This document shows positions 15,134 through 24,140 of a DNA stretch of 64,000 nt, piece by piece (the stretch's first letter is position 1; each line of letters starts with the position of its first letter). Source of the stretch: a bacterium (GTDB lineage: Bacteria > Elusimicrobiota > Elusimicrobia > Elusimicrobiales > UBA9959); NCBI GenBank assembly GCA_021786295.1, contig JAJYNO010000030.1, positions 1 through 64,000 on the forward strand, in the 5' to 3' direction. Position numbers and translations under genes: made by a program. A model generated the notes under the pieces. That model worked only from the letters and a program-made list of their open reading frames with translations, did no database searches and was not told where the DNA came from.

Positions 15134-16813
15134 TTATTTCTTCGCGCGGGAAAGGCGCGAGTCGCCGCCGTCCAGCTTCCACGGCGAGCCCTTCACCGGC
15201 CCGCTCGTCAGCACTACGGCGCCGTGCGGCGGGACGCTCACGGGCGAGCCGCCGCCCACCGTGACGGAGCCGCCGGAATAGAGGTCGGTATAGGCGCCGT
15301 CCGGAACTCCCGAGGAGGGCACGGAGGCCCGGCCGCCGGCCTTGTTAAGGAAGACGTACGCCGTCAGGCCGCCGTAGTCGCGCCTGAAGGCGAGCTGGTC
15401 CTGCGAGGCGTAGAGCGTGGTCTGCTTCCCCCTCCTCAGCGCCTCGCTGGCCGCCCGCACCGCGTTGAGCTTCTTCAGATGGGCGTAGACCGGGTCGCTC
15501 TCGGACCTTTTTATCCCGTCCAGGCCCAGCATGCGCCGGTTGTCCGGGTCGTTTCCGCCCGCCATCTCCTCCTCCGTGCCGTAGTAGACGCACGGGATGC
15601 CGCGGGCGGTGAAGTAGAAGTTCAGCGCGTCGAAGTACTGCTCCGTCGTGGCCGCGCTGCCGTCCCAGCCGGGGCCGTTGAAGCGCGGCTTGTCGTGGTT
15701 GTCCAGGAACGTGACCAGGTACGTGGCGTCCTGGTACTTGTCGTCGTTCTTCAGCAGGTCGGCCGCGCGCCGGTAGTCCCCGCCCTTGAACACCTGCTCC
15801 AGCTGGCCCCACGTGCCCATCGAGGAGCCTGGCATGTCCAGCACGCTCATGCCGGAGTTCATCGGGTCGCCGCCGCCCAGCTTGGTGTAGCTGGCCAGCC
15901 AGTTGAAGTCCCCGTTGGTCCACACCTCGCCGAACATGAAGAAGTCCTTCTTGTGGGCGTGCATCGCCGCCGTGAAGTCCTTCCAGAATTCGGGCTTCAT
16001 CCAGGCCACCGTGTCTATGCGGAACGCGTCCACGCCCATGTCCTGGTATTTCTCGTAGATCTTGTCGAACCAGGCCTGCACCGCGGGGTTGTCGTCGTTG
16101 AAGTCCAGCAGATCGGCGATGGCCGGGCCGGAGTGGTGGAACCAGTTGTGCGTGTCGTTGAAGTAATCGTAGGTCTGCCCCAGGCCGGAGACCTGGCCGC
16201 GCCGCGCGTACCACTTCACGCCCGGGCCCACGTCCGCCCCGTGGCCGTGGTTGCAGACGATGTCCTGGATCAGCTTCATGCCCTTGGCGTGCACGGCGTT
16301 TATCAGGTCCTGGTAGGTGGCGCCCTTGGATTCCAGGTGCGGGTCTATCCTGGAGAAGTCCCAGGCCCAGTAGCCGTGGTAGCCCGCGGCGTCGTAGGAG
16401 CCGCTGGAGTTAACGTAGCGGCCGGGCGGCTGCATCACGGGCGGGGTTATCCAGATGGCCGTGAACCCCATGTCCTTTATGTGGTCCAGGTTGTCTATGA
16501 GCCCCTTGAAATCGCCGCCCTGGTAGTACTTCAGGTTGCCCGGCCTGTACTCGTCGCCGTAGATGTCGTCGTTGCCCGGGTCGCCGTCCACGTAGCGGTC
16601 CGTCATCACGAAGTAGATCGTATCGTCGCGGAAGTCGCCGCCGGAGCGGGCGGGCTTCCCCTTCGCGGGCCCCGCGGCCTCGCCCCCAGGCAGCCCCCTG
16701 GAAGCACCGGTGGAAGCGGGCAGGTCCTTCGCCATGAGCGAAGGGAGTTCGAAGCCCGAAGCGGAAAAGACCGCCCCCAGGACCAGCGCGGCGGATATCA
16801 GCATCTTTTTCAT
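15134..16813 (-). CDS. Secreted alpha-amylase family protein (GH13)
   Basis: Hydrolyses or transfers alpha-1,4-glucans outside the cytoplasm. The chosen ATG (GGAGAGGGG upstream) gives a clear signal peptide, MKKMLISAALVLGAVFSASG. The GH13 barrel follows from residue 64 (DDTIYFVMTDRYVDGD). Region I is DIVCNHGHG near 184-192, the nucleophile is Asp267 in DAFRIDTVAW, the acid/base Glu296 in FGEVWT, and the third carboxylate Asp374 in FLDNHDKPRF. The C-terminal 80 residues form the usual beta domain. The 559-residue length and sequence resemble bacterial extracellular amylases and cyclodextrin-forming relatives; linkage specificity cannot be settled. Upstream in-frame codons were rejected because they would destroy the signal peptide. 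Confidence 0.93.
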   Translation of the reverse strand: MKKMLISAALVLGAVFSASGFELPSLMAKDLPASTGASRGLPGGEAAGPAKGKPARSGGDFRDDTIYFVMTDRYVDGDPGNDDIYGDEYRPGNLKYYQGGDFKGLIDNLDHIKDMGFTAIWITPPVMQPPGRYVNSSGSYDAAGYHGYWAWDFSRIDPHLESKGATYQDLINAVHAKGMKLIQDIVCNHGHGADVGPGVKWYARRGQVSGLGQTYDYFNDTHNWFHHSGPAIADLLDFNDDNPAVQAWFDKIYEKYQDMGVDAFRIDTVAWMKPEFWKDFTAAMHAHKKDFFMFGEVWTNGDFNWLASYTKLGGGDPMNSGMSVLDMPGSSMGTWGQLEQVFKGGDYRRAADLLKNDDKYQDATYLVTFLDNHDKPRFNGPGWDGSAATTEQYFDALNFYFTARGIPCVYYGTEEEMAGGNDPDNRRMLGLDGIKRSESDPVYAHLKKLNAVRAASEALRRGKQTTLYASQDQLAFRRDYGGLTAYVFLNKAGGRASVPSSGVPDGAYTDLYSGGSVTVGGGSPVSVPPHGAVVLTSGPVKGSPWKLDGGDSRLSRAKK

Positions 16814-16959
16814 AGACCCCTCTCCTGAAAGACGGAAGCTACATTCTACCAATTCGCGAACGCGCCGGAGAGCGTCAGCGGGGCCGCCTGTCCGCCCAGG
16901 GCCGGCCTGAACGGCTTCTCCTTGGCGGCCGGACTTCCGCAGCCGCGGAGAGTTCCGCC

Positions 16960-17232
16960 TCAGCTCACCCGGACGTCCCGGCCTATCCAGACGAAGGCGG
17001 AGGGGAGCACTATGCACTGGCAGTGCGAACTCAATATGGAGTTGGGGTCCGGGATGATGTTCACGATGCCGTTGCTCCAGGAGACGTAGCGGATATGCGC
17101 GGCCTCCAGCCATTCGTAGACCCGCGGGCCGACGCGCGGCATCGCGGTCCACACCACCGCCTTGTCCCACGGGATCTCCCCCGCGTCGGACGAGAACTTG
17201 ATCTCCGGTATCTTCGCAGCCAATGAGTCCAT
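16960..17232 (-). CDS. Small protein of unknown function
   Basis: A 90-residue frame starting at an ATG preceded by AAGGAAAGGGG, a good ribosome site. It contains WDKAVVWTAMPRVGPRVYEWL and a Cys pair (SSHCQCIVL) but no recognisable domain, signal peptide or membrane segment. It stands alone between the amylase and the structured repeat at 17281. Coding is likely from the ribosome site and amino-acid make-up; the function is unknown. Confidence 0.6.
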   Translation of the reverse strand: MDSLAAKIPEIKFSSDAGEIPWDKAVVWTAMPRVGPRVYEWLEAAHIRYVSWSNGIVNIIPDPNSILSSHCQCIVLPSAFVWIGRDVRVS

Positions 17233-17280
17233 ATAAGATTCCCCTTTCCTTAAATTTAAACCCGCCAGTGCCGGGGACGA

Positions 17281-17399
17281 CTTCGGGTTCGGGTTAGCAA
17301 AACCGTCTCGGAGGCCGAGGCTTGCGTAAGCGACGAGGCCGAGTGACGAGGCGCGCGCACGGTGTGCGCGACGCCGTGTTTTGCGTTCCGAACCCGAAG
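17281..17399 (+). repeat. ERIC-like structured intergenic palindrome, copy 3
   Basis: The outer stem TTCGGGTTCGG/CCGAACCCGAA encloses GCAAAAC (17297) and GTTTTGC (17378), hairpin 1 with the loop GCTTGCGTAAGC, and hairpin 2 with GCACGGTGTGC. It lies just beyond the 3' end of rnpB and could also shield or end that transcript. Confidence 0.8.
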
Positions 17400-17411
17400 G
17401 CGGACCCAAAA

Positions 17412-17786
17412 CGTCCAGACCGCGGACTGTACCCCGAATTCTGTCCGGTCCCTTGCGGGACTTGGAGGACCATTTATCTAATGCGGCCCACTCTGCGCTG
17501 CCCCGAAGGGCGGACGGGCAGTCCGTCGCGCATGTTTGGCCTTGCTTCAGGAGGGGCTTGCCCTGCCGCGCCGGTCGCCCGGCGCGCGGTGCGCTCTTAC
17601 CGCACCTTTTCACCCTTACCCTTGCGGGCGGTATGTTCTCTGTGGCGCTGTCCGTCGGCGGGGGATCTGGCCCCCGCCGCCCGGCCTATGGCCGCTTAGC
17701 GGCTTTGAACCGGCACCCTGCCCTTGAAGTTCGGAAGTTCCTCCCCTCCCTCGCGGGAAGAGCGGCCCTCCGTCCGCGGTCTGAAA
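17412..17786 (-). ncRNA. rnpB: RNase P RNA
   Basis: The catalytic RNA that matures tRNA 5' ends. On the minus strand the family's conserved blocks appear in order: GAGGGGAGGAA..TCCGAA near the 5' end, GGCAGGGTGCCGG, the CR I/II-like CAGAGAACATACCGCC, GGTAAGGGTGAAAAGGTG, CGGTAAGAGCGCACCG, and near the 3' end TAGATAAATGGTC and ACAGAATTCGGGGTACAG. The first and last bases pair (CAGACCGCGGAC/GTCCGCGGTCTG), giving P1 and about 375 nt, type A-like. It lies 14 bp downstream of the zinc-ribbon gene on the same strand. No clear separate promoter was seen. Confidence 0.95.
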
Positions 17787-17800
17787 ATCCAAAAGATCGG

Positions 17801-18547
17801 CTAGCCGTAGATCGTGCGCTCCAGGTACATGAAGCGGCGGCACTCGGGGCAGACGGCGAAGGTGTCGCTCTTCTTGACGTCCAGCGTCTTCTGCGGCGTC
17901 AGCGCCATGTGGCAGCCGCCGCAGGAGAGCTTGCCCGTGGCGGGGTCCTCGTGCACCGGGACCACGGCCACACCGGCGCGGCTGGCGCGCACGGTCTCGT
18001 ATTTTTCCAGCAGCCCCTTTTCTATGCCGCCGGCCTGGGCGGCGCGCTCGGCCTCGGCCGCGGCCAGTTCGGCGGCCAGAGCCCGGCCGGAGGATTCCAG
18101 CGCGCCCGCCTCCGCGTCCCTGACCTCCTGGGCCTTGCGGAGCTCAGCCTGCATGGCGCTGTCGGCTCCGGCGGCCTTATCCAGCTCGTCGAGCAGCAGC
18201 AGCACCTCGGTCTCCAGCCCGTCCTTGGCCGCCTTATCGCGCTCTATCTCGCCCAGCAGGGCCTTGAAAGCGTCGTTGTTCTTGACCTGGTTCAGCTCCC
18301 TCTGGTGCTTGCGTATCCCTTCCTCCGCCTCGGCTATAGCCAGTTCCTTTTCCTTCTTCCTTTTCTGCAGGTCCAGCAGGGCCTCGCGGGCGGCCCCCAT
18401 AGAGGCCTTCTTCCTCGCGAACTCCACTTCGAGCTTTTCCAGCTCGCGCGGGACGGCGGCCAGGCGGGTCTTCAGCCCGGAGATGGCCGCGTCCTTCTTC
18501 TGCAGCTCGGCCAGCCTCAAAGCGTCGGCGGTGTGTATGGTCTCCAT
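17801..18547 (-). CDS. Coiled-coil protein with C-terminal zinc ribbon
   Basis: A 248-residue protein. About 180 residues of charged heptad-like sequence (long antiparallel coiled coil) are followed by a C-terminal four-Cys zinc ribbon: LSCGGCHMALTP and FAVCPECRRFMYLE. This is the architecture of the widespread zf-RING_7 (C4-type) family, often described as putative nucleic-acid-binding proteins and frequently encoded beside rnpB, as here. The exact function is not established. It lies 15 bp downstream of metF, so the gene row metF, this gene and rnpB is likely one transcript. Confidence 0.85.
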   Translation of the reverse strand: METIHTADALRLAELQKKDAAISGLKTRLAAVPRELEKLEVEFARKKASMGAAREALLDLQKRKKEKELAIAEAEEGIRKHQRELNQVKNNDAFKALLGEIERDKAAKDGLETEVLLLLDELDKAAGADSAMQAELRKAQEVRDAEAGALESSGRALAAELAAAEAERAAQAGGIEKGLLEKYETVRASRAGVAVVPVHEDPATGKLSCGGCHMALTPQKTLDVKKSDTFAVCPECRRFMYLERTIYG

Positions 18548-18562
18548 TTTCCCCCCCGGCCG

Positions 18563-19432
18563 TCACGCCGCGGCCGCCCCCTTGACGTTCCTGAGTATCT
18601 CTATGGCGGCCCGGCTGCGGTTCAGCGTGTAGAGATGCAGCCCGGGCGCGCCGCCCCTGAGCAGCTCCTCGCCCTGGCGCGAGGCGTATTCCACGCTGAA
18701 GGCGAACAGCCCGGCCTTGTCGTTCTCCCAGCGCTCCAGGCCGGAGCGCAGCGCCGCCGGCACCGAGACGTTCATCAGCTGCGTGAACTTCCGCACCTGC
18801 CTGTAGCCCGTTATCGGCATCAGGCCCGGCAGCACCGGCACGCTTATGCCGGCGGCCGCAGTCCTCTCCAGGAACCGGAAGTAAGAGGCGTTGTCGAAGA
18901 AAAGCTGCGTTATCAGGTATTCCGCCCCGGCGTCCACCTTCTCCCTCAGGCGCCGGATGTCCTCCTCCGGCGTCGGGGCCTCCGGATGCTTCTCCGGGTA
19001 GCAGGCGCCGCCGAGCGAGAAGCCGCCGAGGCGTTTCAGGTCCGCGATCAGCTGCGAAGCGTAGCTGTAGTCGCGCCGCAGCGCGGCGGGGGCCACGTTC
19101 TGCGGGTCGCCGCGCAGCGCGAGGATGTTCTCGACGTCCATCTTGCGCAGGCCGCCGCAGATCTCCGCTATCTCCTCCCTGGTGTGGGCCAGGCAGGTCA
19201 GGTGGGCGACGACCTCCAGCCCGAGCTGGGCCTTCAGCACGCCGCACAGCGCCACCGTGCGGTAGGGGGCCGCGCCGCTCGACGAGTTGGTCACCGAGAC
19301 GAAATCCGGCCCCAGCCTCTTGAGCTCTACGGCCGCCGTGAAGAGGCGCGCGGTGTCCTCGTCCGTCTTAGGCGGATAGAACTCGAAGGAGAAGACCCTG
19401 CCGCCGGCCTTCAGGCGCTCCGTCACCCTCAT
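18563..19432 (-). CDS. metF: 5,10-methylenetetrahydrofolate reductase
   Basis: Reduces methylene-THF to methyl-THF for methionine synthesis. The protein of 289 residues begins MRVTERLKAGGRVFSFEFYPPKT, the typical MetF opening. It continues with PDFVSVTNSSSGAAPYRT (catalytic strand), NILALRGDPQ, and CYPEKHPEA with AEYLITQLFFD, all family signatures around the FAD/TIM-barrel site. The ATG shares a base with the lepB stop (TAATG), implying translational coupling. A longer upstream reading of this frame runs inside lepB and was not taken as coding. Confidence 0.95.
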   Translation of the reverse strand: MRVTERLKAGGRVFSFEFYPPKTDEDTARLFTAAVELKRLGPDFVSVTNSSSGAAPYRTVALCGVLKAQLGLEVVAHLTCLAHTREEIAEICGGLRKMDVENILALRGDPQNVAPAALRRDYSYASQLIADLKRLGGFSLGGACYPEKHPEAPTPEEDIRRLREKVDAGAEYLITQLFFDNASYFRFLERTAAAGISVPVLPGLMPITGYRQVRKFTQLMNVSVPAALRSGLERWENDKAGLFAFSVEYASRQGEELLRGGAPGLHLYTLNRSRAAIEILRNVKGAAAA

Positions 19433-20430
19433 TATTTCGGGAAGCCTATCCTCGAAGGCGGCCAGTAGGTGAACCAGGCCTCGCCCTTGATGTTGGCGGC
19501 CGGCACCGGGCCCCAGTAGCGGGAGTCGCAGGAGCGGTCGCGGTTGTCCCCCATCACCATGTACTCGCCGGGCGGCACCGTGACCGGCCCGAAGTTGTCG
19601 CGCACGTACTCGGAGAGCATCTTGCCCAGCATGCGGTCCTGCCAGTAGGTCTGGTAGTCCTTCGCCGGGATCCTCTCGTCGGCCTTGGGATAGCGGAAAT
19701 TGTCCTTGTAGATGGCGTAAGGCTCGTCCTTCACGGCCTTGCCGTTGACGTACAGCTGGCCGTTGCGCACCTCGACCGTGTCGCCGGGCAGGCCCACTAC
19801 GCGCTTGATGAAGTCCTTGCCGTACTGGCTGCCGCCGCACTGGAACTCCTTCGGGTCGTTGGAGGGGAAGCGGAAGACTATGATGTCCCCCCTCTTGACC
19901 TGCCGCAGCGCCAGGAACTTCTTATGTGTATAAGGGACGCGGAAGCCGTAGACGAACTTGTTGACGAACAGGTGGTCGCCTATCAGGAACGTGTTCTCCA
20001 TCGATCCGGACGGGATCTTGAAGGCCTGGATGAACAGGTACATGACCACCGAGGCCAGGATGACGGCCGAGAACACCGTCTCGGACCACTCCATGTCGTC
20101 CTTCATCGTCTGGTTCAGGCCGTCCTTCACCTTTGCCTTGTGCGCCCGGCCGCTCCAGAGCGCGTAGGCGGCTCCCGCGCAGGCCGCTATCAGCCCGTAG
20201 AGGAGCTGCCTGCCGCTGAAAAGCATCGTGGTCACGACGTCGCCCTTGCTGTTGTCCAGGCTGACGGAGGCCAGCACCGCGACGATGAAGGAAGCGATGG
20301 CCGCGAAGACCACGTGCCAGAAGCGCGTGAACCGGGTGTCCCCGCCGAACCTGCCCTTCTCCTTGAAATAATGGGACAGGAACAGGTGCACGCCCATCAG
20401 TATGCCTATCCAGAAAAGTTTCTCTTCCAT
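19432..20430 (-). CDS. lepB: Signal peptidase I
   Basis: Removes Sec/Tat signal peptides at the outer face of the cytoplasmic membrane. The catalytic Ser143 sits in IPSGSMENTFLIGDHLFVNK and the general-base Lys209 in KDFIKRVVGLPGD. MGDNRDRSCDSRYWGPV is the conserved box E. The 332 residues include an unusually long N-terminal part with membrane segments near 5-20, 38-58, 72-92 and 117-136, more than in E. coli LepB. The start ATG was chosen for the membrane segment at its head; upstream in-frame codons overlap lepA. It follows lepA by 11 bp and overlaps metF by one base. Confidence 0.95.
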   Translation of the reverse strand: MEEKLFWIGILMGVHLFLSHYFKEKGRFGGDTRFTRFWHVVFAAIASFIVAVLASVSLDNSKGDVVTTMLFSGRQLLYGLIAACAGAAYALWSGRAHKAKVKDGLNQTMKDDMEWSETVFSAVILASVVMYLFIQAFKIPSGSMENTFLIGDHLFVNKFVYGFRVPYTHKKFLALRQVKRGDIIVFRFPSNDPKEFQCGGSQYGKDFIKRVVGLPGDTVEVRNGQLYVNGKAVKDEPYAIYKDNFRYPKADERIPAKDYQTYWQDRMLGKMLSEYVRDNFGPVTVPPGEYMVMGDNRDRSCDSRYWGPVPAANIKGEAWFTYWPPSRIGFPK

Positions 20431-20441
20431 AGTTGCCGTCC

Positions 20442-22253
20442 TTATTTGTCCTGGCTGATCTTCAAAAGCGACATGAAGGCCTCCTGCGGGATCTCCACCG
20501 ACCCCATCAGCTTCATCTTGCGCTTGCCTTCCTTCTGCTTCTCCAAAAGCTTCCGCTTGCGCGTGATGTCGCCGCCGTAGCACTTGGCCAGCACGTCCTT
20601 GCGCTGCGCGCCTATCGTCTCGCGCGCGATGATCTTGCCGTTGACCTGCGCCTGCACGGCGATCTCGAACATGTGCTTCGGGATCAGCTCCTTGAGTTTC
20701 TCGCAGAGCTGCCTGGAGGCGGTCAGCGCCTTGGTCTTATGCGTTATGAAAGAGAGCGCGTCCACGGTCTCGCCGTGCAGCAGGATCTCTATCTTGACCA
20801 TGTCCGAGGAGCGGTACTCGTACGGCTCGTAGTCGAACGAGGCGTAGCCCTTCGACACCGATTTCAGCTTGTCGTAGAAGTCTATGATGATCTCGGAGAG
20901 CGGCAGCAGGTACTCCACGATCACGCGCGTAGCCGAGATGTACTCTATCTTGACGTGCTCGCCGCGCTTCTCCTTCAGGAGGTTCATGATGCCCTCCATG
21001 TAGGCCTGCGGCGCGATGATGTTGGCGCGGACGTACGGCTCCTTGATGTCCAGCACGTCGCCGTAATGCGGGAACTCCGCCGGGTTCGTCACCTCGACGT
21101 ACTTCGACTCCTTCGCGGCGTGGTGGGTCTTGGCCAGCACCCGGTAGATGACGTTGGGGTTGGTGGCTATCAGCGGTATGTCGAACTCGCGCTCGATGCG
21201 CTCGCGGATGATGTCGAGGTGCAGCAGCCCCATGAAGCCGAGGCGGAAGCCGAAGCCGAGGGCCTTCGAGGTCTCGCCCTGGAAGCTGAACGACGAGTCG
21301 GTCAGATTTATCTTTTCCAGCGCGGTCTTCAGCGCCGTGTAGTCGGTGGTGCTGACAGGGTAGAAGCCGGCGAACACGACCGGGTTCACCTCCTTGTAGC
21401 CGGGCAGCGGGGCGTCTATCTTCCTGTCCTTCTCGAAGATGGTGTCGCCCATCTTTATCTCGTGGATGTCGCGGATGCCGGGCACGATATAGCCCACTTC
21501 GCCGGCCTTTATGGAATCGGCCTTGACCAGCTTCGGCGTCAGGTAACCGAGCTCCTCCACCTTGTAGGACCTGCCGTTGGACCAGAACGAGATATGGCGG
21601 CCCGGTCTCAGCTCTCCGTCCACGACGCGGGTGTAGATGATGACGCCCTTGTAGACGTCGTAGAACGAGTCGAAGACCAGCGCCTTCAGCGGCCGCTCCC
21701 TGGAGCCGGCCGGGGCCGGGATCTCCTTTATGACGCGCTCGAGCACCTCGCGCGCGCCGCGGCCGTCCTTGGCGCTGATACGCGAGGACTCCACCGGGTT
21801 CTTCAGCACCTCCCAGATCTGCTCCTCGGTGGCGTCCGGGTCGGCGTGCTCGAGATCTATCTTGTTGATGACCGGGATGATCGTAAGGCCGAGCGACTGC
21901 GCCAGGTGCGCGTGCGCGAGCGTCTGGGCCTCAACTCCCTGAGACGCGTCCACCAGCAGGATGGCGCCCTCGCAGGCCGCCATCGCGCGGCTGACCTCGT
22001 ACGAGAAATCGACGTGGCCGGGGGTGTCGATCAGGTTGAGCACGTACTCCTCGCCGTCGTCGGCCTTGTAGAGCATGCGCACGGCCTTGGCCTTGATCGT
22101 GATGCCGCGCTCGCGCTCCAGTTCCATGCCGTCCAGGAACTGCTCCTTCATCTGCCTGTCCGGCACGGTGTTGGTGAGCTGGATGAAGCGGTCCGCCAGC
22201 GTGGATTTGCCGTGGTCTATGTGCGCTATGATGCTGAAGTTCCTGATGTTCAT
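20442..22253 (-). CDS. lepA: Elongation factor 4 (LepA)
   Basis: A translational GTPase that helps ribosome function and assembly under stress. Starting at MNIRNFSIIAHIDHGKSTL, the 603 residues show the G1 box AHIDHGKST, G3 DTPGHVDF, G4 NKID and the LepA-specific C-terminal domain (IGAQRKDVLAKCYGGDITRKRKLLEKQKEGK). The length is the family standard. An upstream in-frame extension exists but runs through the palindromic repeat at 22269-22394 and was rejected. The pairing lepA-lepB is a common gene order. Confidence 0.97.
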   Translation of the reverse strand: MNIRNFSIIAHIDHGKSTLADRFIQLTNTVPDRQMKEQFLDGMELERERGITIKAKAVRMLYKADDGEEYVLNLIDTPGHVDFSYEVSRAMAACEGAILLVDASQGVEAQTLAHAHLAQSLGLTIIPVINKIDLEHADPDATEEQIWEVLKNPVESSRISAKDGRGAREVLERVIKEIPAPAGSRERPLKALVFDSFYDVYKGVIIYTRVVDGELRPGRHISFWSNGRSYKVEELGYLTPKLVKADSIKAGEVGYIVPGIRDIHEIKMGDTIFEKDRKIDAPLPGYKEVNPVVFAGFYPVSTTDYTALKTALEKINLTDSSFSFQGETSKALGFGFRLGFMGLLHLDIIRERIEREFDIPLIATNPNVIYRVLAKTHHAAKESKYVEVTNPAEFPHYGDVLDIKEPYVRANIIAPQAYMEGIMNLLKEKRGEHVKIEYISATRVIVEYLLPLSEIIIDFYDKLKSVSKGYASFDYEPYEYRSSDMVKIEILLHGETVDALSFITHKTKALTASRQLCEKLKELIPKHMFEIAVQAQVNGKIIARETIGAQRKDVLAKCYGGDITRKRKLLEKQKEGKRKMKLMGSVEIPQEAFMSLLKISQDK

Positions 22254-22268
22254 TAAAAATCCGTTCTC

Positions 22269-22394
22269 AGCGGAGCCGGGACAGGCCCCGCAAAACACGC
22301 TCGGGAACACCGTTCCCTCGCTCGGTATTCGCCGGCCGCGCGATGCAAGCGGCCGGCTCAACGACGGTTTTGCGGAACCTGTCCCGGCTCCGCT
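22269..22394 (-). repeat. ERIC-like structured intergenic palindrome, copy 4
   Basis: A perfect 17-bp outer stem (AGCGGAGCCGGGACAGG with its complement) encloses, on the minus strand, GCAAAAC near 22370, hairpin 1 with GCTTGC in the loop and a GCCGGCC stem, hairpin 2 GAACGGTGTTC, and GTGTTTTGC. It fills the gap between ptsI and lepA, both on the minus strand, and would be part of their readthrough transcript. Confidence 0.8.
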
Positions 22395-22400
22395 GCGTCG

Positions 22401-24128
22401 TCACTTCACTTCCTCCTCCACGAGGCGCCGGATCTCCTCCGAGGTGGCCATGCTGAGCGCGCGCTGCGCCAGGCCGGAGAAGCGCTCGAAGTTCATCGAG
22501 CGCACGGAGTGCTTGGAGCGCAGGTACATCTTGGCCGGCACGGAAAGGATGTCAACGCCGAGGCCGACCAGCAGCGGGATCGCGTAGGGGTCCGAGGCCA
22601 TCTCGCCGCAGACGCTGACCGGCTTGCCCTTCTTGTGCGCCGTCTGCACCACCAGGTTGATAAGCCGCAGCACCGCCGGATGGAACGGCTCGTAGAGCTC
22701 CGAGACGTACTGGTTGATGCGGTCCACCGCCAGCGTGTACTGCACCAGGTCGTTGGTGCCTATCGAGACGAAATCTATCTCGCCCAGCAGCGAGTCCAGG
22801 ATCAGGGCCGCGGCCGGGATCTCGATCATCACGCCGAACTCCGGGATCCCCTTCACCGGGAAACCCTCCTCGGCCAGTTCGGTCTTCACGTCCTGCGCTA
22901 TCTTCTTGACGGTCAGCAGCTCGTCGGCCGAAGAGAGCATCGGGATCATCACCTTTATGTTCCCGTCGGTGTTGGCCTTATAGATCGCGCGCAGCTGCGT
23001 TTTCAGCAGCTCGGGGTACTTGATGAACAGGCGGATGCCGCGGAAACCCATGAACGGGTTGCGCTCGTCCTTGAGGCCCTTGATGCCGAGCTCCGTGGCG
23101 CGGTCGCCGCCGATGTCGGCGGTGCGGATAGTCAGCGGGATGCCCGGAGCGGCCTTCACTACGGCGGAGTAGGCCGCCAGCTGCTCCGCCTCGGTCGGCA
23201 CCGAGTCGCGGTTCATGTAGAGGAACTCGGTGCGGTAGAGCCCCACGCCCTCGGCCTTCACGGCGGGCAGCGACGGCGCGTCCTCCGCGGAGTCCAGGTT
23301 GCACATCAGGCTGATCTTGTGGCCGTCGCGCGTGGTGGCGGGCAGGCCCTTCAGGCGGTGGAAGAAGTGCTCCTGTTTCTGCAGGTCGTCCTTGCGGACC
23401 TTGTACTTCTCTATTATCTCCTGGGAAGGCGAGATGATGACCATGCCCTGCTCGCCGTCCACTATCAGCGTGTCGCCGCTCTGTATCTGGCGGCTGATGT
23501 CGGACAGGCCGACCACGGCCGGGATGCCCATGCTCTGCGCGAAGATCGCGGTGTGGCTGGACTTGGAGCCGAGGTCCATGCAGAAGCCCAGCACCTTGTT
23601 GCTCTCGCGGATGTGCAGCGTGTCCGACGGGTAGAGGTTGTGCGCGACGATGATCACCGGCTCCTTCAGGTCCTTCAGCGAGGTCTTTTCGCTGTTGACG
23701 AGATTGGAGATGATCTTCTTGCCCACGTCGAAGATGTCGTGCTTGCGCTCGCGGAAGAACTCGTCGTCTATCTTCTCGAACTGCTCCTCCGCCTTGTCCA
23801 GGATCTCGGACAGCGCGAATTCGGCGTTCATGCCCTTGGCGAGGATGAGCTTCGGCACCTCCTTCGTGATCAGCGGGTCCTGCAGGATCAGGTGATGGGA
23901 ATCTATCAGCTTGGCGTGCTGCTTGCCGAGCACGTTCAGGATCTTGCCGCGGATGGAGTCCAGGTCGAGCCGCGTCTTGTCGAGCGCGTCCTTGAAGCGC
24001 TTGACCTCGGCCTTGAGCTTCTCCGGCGGGACCTCCTTCTGCTCGATGAGGATGTTCTCCTCTTTGACTATATGCGCCTTGCCGACGGCTATGCCGAGGC
24101 TGGCTGGAACCCCTTTTTTGATCAGCAT
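22401..24128 (-). CDS. ptsI: PTS enzyme I (phosphoenolpyruvate-protein phosphotransferase)
   Basis: Transfers phosphate from phosphoenolpyruvate to HPr, the first step of the sugar phosphotransferase chain. The 575 residues show the phospho-His domain with His192 in GSKSSHTAIFAQSMGIPAVV, and the PEP-binding barrel with GLYRTEFLYMNR, GFRGIRLF, GTNDLVQYTLAVDR and the catalytic Cys in VCGEMASDP. Length and motifs are standard. It follows ptsH by 12 bp at the end of the mannose-type PTS run. Confidence 0.97.
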   Translation of the reverse strand: MLIKKGVPASLGIAVGKAHIVKEENILIEQKEVPPEKLKAEVKRFKDALDKTRLDLDSIRGKILNVLGKQHAKLIDSHHLILQDPLITKEVPKLILAKGMNAEFALSEILDKAEEQFEKIDDEFFRERKHDIFDVGKKIISNLVNSEKTSLKDLKEPVIIVAHNLYPSDTLHIRESNKVLGFCMDLGSKSSHTAIFAQSMGIPAVVGLSDISRQIQSGDTLIVDGEQGMVIISPSQEIIEKYKVRKDDLQKQEHFFHRLKGLPATTRDGHKISLMCNLDSAEDAPSLPAVKAEGVGLYRTEFLYMNRDSVPTEAEQLAAYSAVVKAAPGIPLTIRTADIGGDRATELGIKGLKDERNPFMGFRGIRLFIKYPELLKTQLRAIYKANTDGNIKVMIPMLSSADELLTVKKIAQDVKTELAEEGFPVKGIPEFGVMIEIPAAALILDSLLGEIDFVSIGTNDLVQYTLAVDRINQYVSELYEPFHPAVLRLINLVVQTAHKKGKPVSVCGEMASDPYAIPLLVGLGVDILSVPAKMYLRSKHSVRSMNFERFSGLAQRALSMATSEEIRRLVEEEVK

Positions 24129-24140
24129 ATTTCCCCGTTA

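Noticed and set aside
15134-17170. Longer amylase with an extra 119 N-terminal residues
   Set aside because: It would bury the clear signal peptide that follows a good ribosome site at 16813 and would overlap the small gene at 16960-17232.
17297-17384. GCAAAAC/GTTTTGC in the palindromes as integron attC R boxes
   Set aside because: The boxes do not fit RYYYAAC and GTTRRRY, no integrase gene or cassette array is present, and one copy lacks them altogether.
18563-19840. 425-residue version of MetF starting inside lepB
   Set aside because: The added part is an out-of-frame reading of lepB; the TAATG junction marks the real start.
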